Of a stretch of DNA of 64,000 bases, positions 8,958-16,061 are shown in pieces (the first letter of the stretch is position 1; every line of letters begins with the position of its first letter). The notes beneath the pieces are model-generated. The model made no database searches and was not told the origin of the DNA. It was given only the letters and a program-made list of their open reading frames with translations. Source of the DNA: CAWBUW01 sp963792075 (GTDB taxonomy: Bacteria > Chloroflexota > Anaerolineae > Anaerolineales > UBA4823); the NCBI GenBank assembly GCA_963792075.1, contig CAWBUW010000002.1, positions 620,001 through 684,000 on the forward strand, read 5' to 3'. A program made the translations under genes and the position numbers.

Positions 8958-9623
8958 CTATTTTTTTTCGGGTAGACCTTGTCCTACCGAGGATTTGCAG
9001 AAGTCATATGCACGCCTGGTTTCCTCAGGAGTGAGGAAATAGGGTTTACCCATCTGTTCGGCAATAAATGTAATTTGTGCCGTGACTTCAATGGTAATCA
9101 GATTTTCGAGGGCTTCTTCTACAGTGCGCCCACAGGCAAGTACACCGTGGTTCCTGATATTGCAGGCATTGCCGGCACCAATCGTTTTTACGATATCTGC
9201 TAAATACTCCGGCGTATGCGGGTCGGGGTGAACCCAACTGGTACACGGCACCGGCCCACCCACTAAATTGCCGTGGGTAGTGGTAGTAACCGGTATTTCA
9301 CGGTTAATGCAAGCAAAAGCAGTAGCATAACGGGAGTGAGAATGGGTTACCGCATTTAGATCCGGGCGAGCCTTGAGAATTTCGGTAAACATGTCGCTGG
9401 CGATCGAAGGGCGCCGTTTGCCGTCAATCCTGGCCAGGTTCATGTCGATAACGCATATGTCCTCCCAAGTCAAGTCCTCATATTCCATTCCACTTGGGGT
9501 GATGACTACATACCCCAATTCTGGATCTCGGGCGGCAACTGTTCCGCCCGCTATGACAATTAAGTCATATTCCAATAGTTTCCGTGCCACCCTGAGAACT
9601 CTCTCTCGCAATTCTTTGAGCAT
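8958..9623 (-). CDS. Class II aldolase / L-ribulose-5-phosphate 4-epimerase family protein
   Basis: A 221-residue AraD/FucA-fold protein. The family features are GGTVAARDPELGYVVITPSGMEYEDL, the zinc ligands in THSHSRYATAFA, THGNLVG, and RNHGVLACG carrying the third His. This family splits sugar 1-phosphates (fuculose-phosphate aldolase type) or epimerises pentulose phosphates at C4; the sequence does not decide. It is the promoter-proximal gene of the minus-strand operon, read from a control region shared with the divergent SorC-like regulator. Start ATG 9623 follows GGGAGAGG. Confidence 0.88.
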   Translation of the reverse strand: MLKELRERVLRVARKLLEYDLIVIAGGTVAARDPELGYVVITPSGMEYEDLTWEDICVIDMNLARIDGKRRPSIASDMFTEILKARPDLNAVTHSHSRYATAFACINREIPVTTTTHGNLVGGPVPCTSWVHPDPHTPEYLADIVKTIGAGNACNIRNHGVLACGRTVEEALENLITIEVTAQITFIAEQMGKPYFLTPEETRRAYDFCKSSVGQGLPEKK

Positions 9624-9657
9624 TTTAATCCTCTCCCAAGTTCAAATTTAGTAACTT

Positions 9658-9733
9658 CTCAATAACTTGGGGTGTGGAGTGTTTTGTGCGTGCTTCGCAC
9701 GCACAAAACACTCCACTTCCCCCTTTTATTGAG
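9658..9733. repeat. Long perfect hairpin in a divergent intergenic region
   Basis: A 20-bp perfect stem (9674-9693 with 9697-9716) closes on the loop TTC in the context GC-TTC-GC. A G/C collar and the outer arms CTCAATAA (9658-9665) and TTATTGAG (9726-9733) extend it. It lies upstream of both flanking genes, which point away from each other, so it cannot terminate either of them. Confidence 0.85.
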
Positions 9734-10021
9734 ATGACACAAATTTATTTTAAAATTTTCAATCCGAGGTTGATAAGGAGAGTGCTCAAAAGTTGTTGGA
9801 TTTGGCAGTGTGTGGGAGCAGCGTATGTCGCCCCCCACACCGCCTACAACCTTTAATGCACCACTAATAAGAAGTGCATCTGCACTAACCTACAATTATT
9901 AAGGTACAATTAAAATTATACATATATCCGGATATTTATTAATGCTATTAAAGTATGAACTTGCACATATGAGCAATTTAATTTTTCTATTTTTTTGTGA
10001 AATATGGAAGGAAGGTAGTAT
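9734..10021. promoter_or_regulatory. Divergent control region with candidate SorC operators
   Basis: No gene is visible here. An imperfect GTGTGGG/CCCACAC hairpin lies at about 9798-9842. It is followed by about 150 bases of very AT-rich DNA containing two palindromes: ATATCCGGATAT at 9924-9935 (perfect) and TTGCACATATGAGCAA at 9961-9976 (symmetric except one pair). SorC/DeoR-type regulators commonly bind such sites between themselves and their target operon, so these are candidates for autoregulation and for control of the minus-strand operon. Exact promoters were not resolved. Confidence 0.5.
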
Positions 10022-10990
10022 ATGCGGTTTGAAGACAGCAGAGAAACATTAATCAAAATAGCAACGCTATACTATCTTGGCGACAAGTCTCAAGATGAGA
10101 TTGCCCAAATATTCCACATTTCACGTTTTAAGGTGTCGCGAGTATTAAAAAAATGCCGAACTCATAGAATTATTGAATTTCATATCTGCAACCATGCTGA
10201 TTATTTAGCAAATCTAAGACAGCAAATCAGAGAATTACTAAACATTGAGCAAGTAATGATTGTCCCCAGCGGTTTCACGCTGCAAGAATCCAAAGAAAAT
10301 GTAGCAAAGATGGCGGCAAATTACTTAGAAGGACAAATTACAGATGGTTTAAATATTGGACTTTCTTGGGGAAGCACGATACAACTTACCCTAAGATACT
10401 TTAACCCTTCTACTCCGCTACGCAATGCACAATTCGTGCAGCTATCCGGAAACCTTTGCTCCAGCTCTATCTCACAGGAGGGTTATATGGATGGAAGCAT
10501 TTTTGTACAAAAATTTGCCGAAAAAGCACGATCTAATTGGTCGGCATTCCAAGTCCCGTATATCGTACAAAACCCGGTTCTTAAAGAATTGCTTTACCAA
10601 GAACCCCTGATTATGAAACACGTCAGCCTATTTAGCAAATTGAATATGGCACTGATTGGCGTTGGTTCTTCCGATCCGAAACGTAGTGTTTCTTATCTTT
10701 CGGGATATTTGACATTGGAAGAAACCAAAAAGTTGGCAGACGATGGGATGGGTGCAGACATTTGTGGTACTCGATTAACGTCCAGTGGGGAAATTCGAGA
10801 AACCATTTTGAAAAACCGAGTGATTACCATAGATTTGATGGAGCTACATAAGATTCCCGAAGTCTGTGCCGTGGGAGCTGGAAGCGAAAAGGCTCCCAGT
10901 TTTATCGCTGGATGCAAAGGCGGATTTATTAAAAAGTCATTATGGATGAGCTGTGTGCTCTCGCTATTATTTCAAACCAGGAGATTTTGA
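10022..10990 (+). CDS. SorC/DeoR-family sugar-responsive transcriptional regulator, C-terminus frameshifted
   Basis: The N-terminal helix-turn-helix (KIATLYYLGDKSQDEIAQIFHISRFKVSRVLKKC, residues about 11-46) and the sugar-binding domain (GLSWGSTIQ, ALIGVGSSDP, DICGTRLTSSGEI) identify a SorC-family regulator. The encoded protein is 322 residues, but its last 20 (after GCKGGFIKK) look random. The next frame from the five-A run at 10931-10935 reads VIMDELCALAIISNQEIL and stops at 11007, which is what the family's end should look like. So a one-base shift in an A-run has altered the C-terminus, by mutation, sequencing error or slippage. It should sense a phosphorylated sugar from the divergent operon. 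Confidence 0.85.
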   Translation: MRFEDSRETLIKIATLYYLGDKSQDEIAQIFHISRFKVSRVLKKCRTHRIIEFHICNHADYLANLRQQIRELLNIEQVMIVPSGFTLQESKENVAKMAANYLEGQITDGLNIGLSWGSTIQLTLRYFNPSTPLRNAQFVQLSGNLCSSSISQEGYMDGSIFVQKFAEKARSNWSAFQVPYIVQNPVLKELLYQEPLIMKHVSLFSKLNMALIGVGSSDPKRSVSYLSGYLTLEETKKLADDGMGADICGTRLTSSGEIRETILKNRVITIDLMELHKIPEVCAVGAGSEKAPSFIAGCKGGFIKKSLWMSCVLSLLFQTRRF

Positions 10991-11125
10991 AAGCAAGTAA
11001 TAGGTAATGTAATTACAAAAATAGATATTTTTGATGTGAGTTGTTATTTTGCCCCGATTCCTTTCACCTTTGGCATCCGATTAGCAAAGATCATAGGATT
11101 ATTGATGATCGTTTGGAATGAATAA

Positions 11126-14100
11126 GTGCAGGCGCTTCTAGAGGTCAATTTACTCGGTGGTTTTCAACTTTTCTATGACGGAAAGCCAGTTGAGCTGGCT
11201 CATTCCGCCCGCCTGCAGACCTTCATTGCCTACCTGATTCTCCACCGCTCGGCACCGATTGCCCGTGAACAGCTCGCGTCTATATTTTGGCCTGATACTT
11301 CCGAAAGGCAGGCCCGCACCAACCTGCGTAACCTGATCCACCAGTTGCGCCAGGTTCTGCCCTTTATTTCAGACTATGTCACTTTTGATAGCAATGCCCT
11401 TGAATGGTGCAGCGAATCTGCATTCCGCCTAGATGTTGATGAGTTCAGGGGCCGCTTGGCCACGGCACCCGGAAAGTCCCTGGCCAAAGAAGAGTTGGAA
11501 AGCGCGACCCAGCTTTACAAAGGCGATTTATTCCCCGTCTGCTATGAGGATTGGATGCTCACAGTCCGTGAAGAACTGCGCGAGGCGTACCTGGGTGCCC
11601 TGGATAGGCTTGCCTCTCTACAAGAGGATGAGCGTGATTACCATCAGGCGATCCACACGGTTCGCCGGCTGATTCAGGCTGACCCTCTCCAACCCGCCGC
11701 CAACCAGCGCCTGATGCGCCTGTGTACCCTGGTCGGGGACCGCCCTGCCGCGCTAAAGGCTTATCGAACGTATGCCCGACGCCTATGGCAGGAGGTGGAG
11801 GTGGAACCCGAAGCGGAGATCCAGGAGATCTACCAGCGCCTCCAGTCTGCACCCCAGAAAGAAAGCATGAAAGTCGCAGCCGGAGAGGCGGCCAAACCGG
11901 AAGCCAGCCAGGCCAGCCCATTGGTGGGGCGGATGGCCGAATGGCGCCAGCTCCTGGCGCGCTGGCAAGAAACGGCGGCAGGAAAGGTGCAGATCGTATT
12001 TATCACTGGCGAAGCCGGGATTGGCAAGACCCGCCTGGTAGCCGAGCTGGTGAATTGGGCGGAATTGCAGGCCATCTCTACCGCCACCGCCGTGTGCTAT
12101 CCGGCCGAGGGCAGCCTGCCTTATGGACCGGTGATGAGCTGGATCAAAGCTCATCCGTTACCCACTCTGGATAAAGTCTGGCTGGCGGAGATTGGCCGCC
12201 TGCTCCCCGAAGTGCTGCAAAAGGCGCCTGGATTGCCGCACCTGGAGCCCTTGCGCGAGGCCTGGCAGCGCCAGCGCCTTTTTGAAGCGCTGGCCCGAGC
12301 CCTGCTGGGGCGCAGCCGCTCCCAAATTCTGGTATTAGAGGATATCCAATGGTGCGACCGCGACACCCTGGAATGGCTGCACTTCCTGTTGCGTTTCGCG
12401 GCCCAGGTCTCGCTGCTGGTCGTAGTGACATTGCGTCACGGCGAAATCGCCCCGGATCATCCTCTAAGGACATTCCAATACGCGCTCCAGACTGAAGGCC
12501 GCTACCTCGAAATCGAGCTTCACCCGCTGACGATGACCGATTCGCTTCAGTTAGTAGAACAAACCTCACAGCAAACCTACCATCAAAAGATCGATCCCGA
12601 AACTGCCGCAGGCATTTATCAGCACACCGAAGGCAACCCGCTCTTCTTGATTGAAACCATCCGTTTAGGAGCGACCTTGCCGCATAACCTGCTGGCAGCC
12701 TCCGGGCGGATTCAGGCGGTTTTATTACGTCGCCTGGACCAACTTAGCCAGGGGACGCGTGAGATAACGGCGCTGGCAGCCACGATCGGGCGCGAGTTTA
12801 GCCTGGCTGTCCTTCGCCAGGCCAGCGAAGAGAGCGATGAACATCTGGTTACGGTGATCGACGAGTTGCTGCGCAGCCGCATTATTCAGGAGGTGTCCCA
12901 GGACACCTATGATTTTACCCACGACCTGCTTCGCCAGGCAGCTTTGAGCAGTTTAAGCACGGCGCACCGCCGGCTGCTGCATCGTAAAACTGCCGAGGCG
13001 TACGTGCGTCTGGATCAATCCGCGCCTCATCCCCGATATGCCGAGATCGCCAGCCATTACGAGCGCGCCGGGCTGGCGGTGCAGGCTGTGCGCCATTACC
13101 GCCTGGCGGCTGACGCCGCCACGGACATTTTTGCCAATTCTAATGCCTGGGATTATTTGCAACGTGCAGTTGAGCTTGCGGGAAGCGTTGGGATCGGGGA
13201 CCATCGGGAAATCTCTTTTGAAGACTTTGCCATGATCCTGGAGAAGGCCGGGTATATCCTGGCCCTGGATGGGAAATATCAACAGGCGCTACCTTATTTT
13301 GAGCGCGCTTTGGCTCAACCTTTCACCCAATCCGGAATATGGCGGTCACAGGTGTATCGGAAGATCAGCGACGCCTGGGTGCCGCAGTATCTGCATGACC
13401 GTTCGTATATCGCGCTTGACCAGGCTGAGCAGGCGCTCGGAGTTGAGCCACCAAATGGCACAGTTATGGAACAACAGGAGTGGCTTCAGATCCAGCTCGA
13501 CCGGATTCAGATAGATTATTGGAGGAACTTTCCTGACCGGATGGAATCACTCATTCAGAAAATAGAGGGGCTGGTCGCCAGCGTGGGGCGGGTTGGCCAG
13601 CAGAACACACTCCTCAGCCTGCGCTACCAGACCCGGATTCGCCAAGAACGTTTCCGCCTTTCCTGCGAAACGGTCCAGATCGTCCGGCAGCGGCTGGACC
13701 AGGCTGAAAAACTTGATGATGCCTTTAACCTGGCCATCGCCCAGTTTCAATACGGGTTTGCGCTGCTCTGGCACGGCGATCCAGTATTGGCGCAAGAATG
13801 GCTGGCGCGCTCAAATGATGCCCTGGCGCACATGGGCGCTCGGATCTGGCAGCTACGAAGCCTGGCCTACCTCAGTGTGGCCAGCCGCAAATTGCACGAA
13901 ACGGAAAAACTGCGCAATGAGATTCAGCCTCTCCTGGAGCTGGCACGGGCAATAAACGAATACACCTATATCGGGATCGGCCTGGCGAACAAGGGCTGGC
14001 TGGCCTGGCAGGATGGCGATGCCGCGCAGGCGGAGCGGTTGTGTAAAGAAGCCACAACCGTTTGGATGAATTTTTCCGGATGCGTCTTTCATAGTTTGGC

Positions 14101-14326
14101 TGATTGGGTTCTGCTTGCCGTTGCGCTTGCCCAGGAAAATTTGAGCAAATGCGAAGCTGCCTCCCGTGCGCTCATGGATCCAAATCCAACCTTCCAGCCT
14201 ATCGATGAACCTATGTCTAGCCAGTTGAGCCAGGCTCTCGCGGCCTGTGAGGCCGGGGAGTGGGCTACTGCCCTTGAATTATTCAGGCGCGCGCTGGAAG
14301 CCGCCCGGGCCGTTGGCGAGGTGTAA
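11126..14326 (+). CDS. SARP/BTAD-type transcriptional regulator with AAA+ ATPase and TPR-like repeats
   Basis: A 1066-residue regulator. Residues 1-100 are a winged-helix OmpR-like DNA-binding domain (LLGGFQLFYDG, LIAYLILHR-like, ARTNLRNLIHQLRQVL). Residues about 100-250 form a bacterial transcriptional activator domain (BTAD). An AAA+ module follows with Walker A FITGEAGIGKTRLV near residue 295 and Walker B LVLEDIQWCDRD near 403. The C-terminal half is a helical-repeat array (ALPYFERALAQPF, ALELFRRALEAAR). The start is a GTG at 11126 with a weak GGAA upstream, giving QALLEVNLLGGFQLF. A strong terminator follows. Its target is unknown; the neighbouring reductase and secreted protein genes are candidates. 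Confidence 0.85.
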   Translation: MQALLEVNLLGGFQLFYDGKPVELAHSARLQTFIAYLILHRSAPIAREQLASIFWPDTSERQARTNLRNLIHQLRQVLPFISDYVTFDSNALEWCSESAFRLDVDEFRGRLATAPGKSLAKEELESATQLYKGDLFPVCYEDWMLTVREELREAYLGALDRLASLQEDERDYHQAIHTVRRLIQADPLQPAANQRLMRLCTLVGDRPAALKAYRTYARRLWQEVEVEPEAEIQEIYQRLQSAPQKESMKVAAGEAAKPEASQASPLVGRMAEWRQLLARWQETAAGKVQIVFITGEAGIGKTRLVAELVNWAELQAISTATAVCYPAEGSLPYGPVMSWIKAHPLPTLDKVWLAEIGRLLPEVLQKAPGLPHLEPLREAWQRQRLFEALARALLGRSRSQILVLEDIQWCDRDTLEWLHFLLRFAAQVSLLVVVTLRHGEIAPDHPLRTFQYALQTEGRYLEIELHPLTMTDSLQLVEQTSQQTYHQKIDPETAAGIYQHTEGNPLFLIETIRLGATLPHNLLAASGRIQAVLLRRLDQLSQGTREITALAATIGREFSLAVLRQASEESDEHLVTVIDELLRSRIIQEVSQDTYDFTHDLLRQAALSSLSTAHRRLLHRKTAEAYVRLDQSAPHPRYAEIASHYERAGLAVQAVRHYRLAADAATDIFANSNAWDYLQRAVELAGSVGIGDHREISFEDFAMILEKAGYILALDGKYQQALPYFERALAQPFTQSGIWRSQVYRKISDAWVPQYLHDRSYIALDQAEQALGVEPPNGTVMEQQEWLQIQLDRIQIDYWRNFPDRMESLIQKIEGLVASVGRVGQQNTLLSLRYQTRIRQERFRLSCETVQIVRQRLDQAEKLDDAFNLAIAQFQYGFALLWHGDPVLAQEWLARSNDALAHMGARIWQLRSLAYLSVASRKLHETEKLRNEIQPLLELARAINEYTYIGIGLANKGWLAWQDGDAAQAERLCKEATTVWMNFSGCVFHSLADWVLLAVALAQENLSKCEAASRALMDPNPTFQPIDEPMSSQLSQALAACEAGEWATALELFRRALEAARAVGEV

Positions 14327-14342
14327 ACAGCGTTTGATGGCA

Positions 14343-14381
14343 AAAAAGTCGGAAGCGGATTGGCATCGCTTCCGACTTTTT
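14343..14381 (+). terminator. Intrinsic terminator after the SARP-like gene
   Basis: AAAAAGTCGGAAGCG (14343-14357) pairs perfectly with CGCTTCCGACTTTTT (14367-14381) around a nine-base loop, and the right arm ends in T5. Outer bases around 14329-14340 and 14390-14401 extend the pairing. Confidence 0.85.
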
Positions 14382-14488
14382 GTTGCCCCCACCAAACGCC
14401 TGTCAAACGACGGATATGTAGAATGGTGGATAAGTTGAATTGGGAAGCCAACCAGACAATCGATCATAAAACTATTTCAGGAGGAAAA

Positions 14489-15112
14489 ATGGGACCTATC
14501 TATCATCTCTTCATCTCTCGCGGCTTTCGGGAGGCTTATTACCAGCTATCACCGGAGGAACGCGATCAGTATTGGGCCAGGGTCGGCGAAATTAGCACTG
14601 CCGCTGGAGCTAAGCCCCTGGTGGCTTGCTATGCTCGCTGGCACAATGAGGAATACGCAGCCTGGGGGATTGAGGAATTTCCGGACTTGCAGGCCGTCCA
14701 GCAATCCGCTCGCGCCCATGAGCGAAATCAGCACTTCCGTTATATCGAAGCGGAGACCTACAATGGGGTATTGTCAGAAGGCTTCCAGTTACCGCAGGTC
14801 GAAATCCCTAACCCGATCTACCAGTTATTCCTGGTCAAGAACCATCATAATGATGCCTGGGCCAGCCTGGCAGAGGATACACGCGATCGCATTTTCTCTG
14901 CTGTGAGCGAGTTTATCCATAAGCATGGCGGCATTCCCTTGATCGGCTGCGATATCAACTGGTCCAATGAAGAATATGCGTTTTTCGGTGTGACTGCCTG
15001 GCCAGGTATTGAAGCCGAACAGGCGCATTTTAAAGACCTTGCCAAGCTTGACTGGCATCGATATTTTTATGGAAAGACAATCCTGGGTACAAAATACGAA
15101 CGAGAAATATAA
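14489..15112 (+). CDS. Tandem-duplicated small alpha/beta protein of unknown function
   Basis: I do not recognise a named family with certainty. The 207 residues consist of two similar halves. PIYHLFISRGFREAYYQLS with AKPLVACYARWHNEEYAAWGIEEFPD is matched by PIYQLFLVKNHHNDAWASL with GIPLIGCDINWSNEEYAFFGVTAWPG. Each half reads like a roughly 95-residue dimeric ferredoxin-like barrel unit, so the protein could be a fused pseudo-dimer. The start at 14489 is fixed by AGGAGG four bases upstream; the open frame begins earlier at 14360 but overlaps the terminator. It is followed after 11 bases by the NmrA-like reductase, suggesting a two-gene operon. Confidence 0.75.
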   Translation: MGPIYHLFISRGFREAYYQLSPEERDQYWARVGEISTAAGAKPLVACYARWHNEEYAAWGIEEFPDLQAVQQSARAHERNQHFRYIEAETYNGVLSEGFQLPQVEIPNPIYQLFLVKNHHNDAWASLAEDTRDRIFSAVSEFIHKHGGIPLIGCDINWSNEEYAFFGVTAWPGIEAEQAHFKDLAKLDWHRYFYGKTILGTKYEREI

Positions 15113-15123
15113 AGGAGGCTTAA

Positions 15124-16017
15124 ATGATTCTTGTCGTTGGTTCTACTGGAATTTTAGGTAGCGAAATCTGCCGGCGCTTGACCGCTTCAGGCAAGCCCGT
15201 GCGTGGTCTGGTGCGTTCTACCTCTGCCCCTGAAAAAGTGGCGCGGTTGAAAGCCCTGGGCGTTGAAACCGTCACTGGTGATCTGCGTGAACCAGCATCC
15301 CTGGCCGCCGCTTGCCAGGGAGTGGAAGCGGTCATCACCACCGCCACCACCACGATCTCGATGCAGCCCGGCGACTCGATCCCGGTCACCGACCAGCAGG
15401 GGCAGTTGGACCTGGTGCAGGCCTCCCGCCAGGCGGGTGTGCGCAAGTTCGTTTACGTCAGTGTTCCTCAGGGGATGGAGCCCTGCCCGCTGACTACCGC
15501 CAAGCGCACCGTTGAACAGGCGGTCATCTCCAGCGGCATGGATTACACGATCCTGTGCTCCTGTATCTTTATGGATATCTGGCTCAGCCCCGCCCTCGGC
15601 TTTGATTACCCCAACGCCAAAGCCACCATCTATGGCGATGGGCATGCCAAAAATGGTTATATCTCCTTAGGGGATGTGGCCGAATACGCCGTGCAAAGCC
15701 TGGACAACCCGGCCGCGCACAACGCCCTATTTGAATTAGGCCATCCCCAGATGCACAGCCTGCTGGAAGTGGTGCGCATTTTTGAGCAGGCCAGCGGGAA
15801 AGCCTTTGATCTGCTGTTCGTCCCCGCCGCGGCTCTGGAAGCTCAGCGAAATACTGCCACCGATCCCCTCCAGGTCTCCTTCGCGGCGATGATGCACAAC
15901 ATGGCTACCGGGATCCAGGTAAATACTTCCGGGGCTCAGAAGGCGTTTCCTGGTATCAAGTTGAAATCGGTACCTGAGTTCGCTTCCGCAGCTTTTGTAG
16001 TGGCTCTTCCGAGGTGA
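15124..16017 (+). CDS. NmrA-like/atypical short-chain dehydrogenase family NAD(P)-binding protein
   Basis: A 297-residue Rossmann protein. The dinucleotide-binding motif ILVVGSTGILGSEI (residues 2-15), VRGLVRS for NADP selection, VETVTGDLREPASL and VRKFVYVSV are typical of the NmrA/TMR and NADH:ubiquinone oxidoreductase complex-associated group. The classical YxxxK catalytic pair is not evident. Start ATG 15124 has AAAGGAGG upstream. It may act as a redox sensor or a reductase; the upstream tandem-repeat protein is probably co-transcribed. Confidence 0.85.
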   Translation: MILVVGSTGILGSEICRRLTASGKPVRGLVRSTSAPEKVARLKALGVETVTGDLREPASLAAACQGVEAVITTATTTISMQPGDSIPVTDQQGQLDLVQASRQAGVRKFVYVSVPQGMEPCPLTTAKRTVEQAVISSGMDYTILCSCIFMDIWLSPALGFDYPNAKATIYGDGHAKNGYISLGDVAEYAVQSLDNPAAHNALFELGHPQMHSLLEVVRIFEQASGKAFDLLFVPAAALEAQRNTATDPLQVSFAAMMHNMATGIQVNTSGAQKAFPGIKLKSVPEFASAAFVVALPR

Positions 16018-16061
16018 GTTGGTTGATATGACGGCTCATATCATCGCCGTATGGAGGTTCA

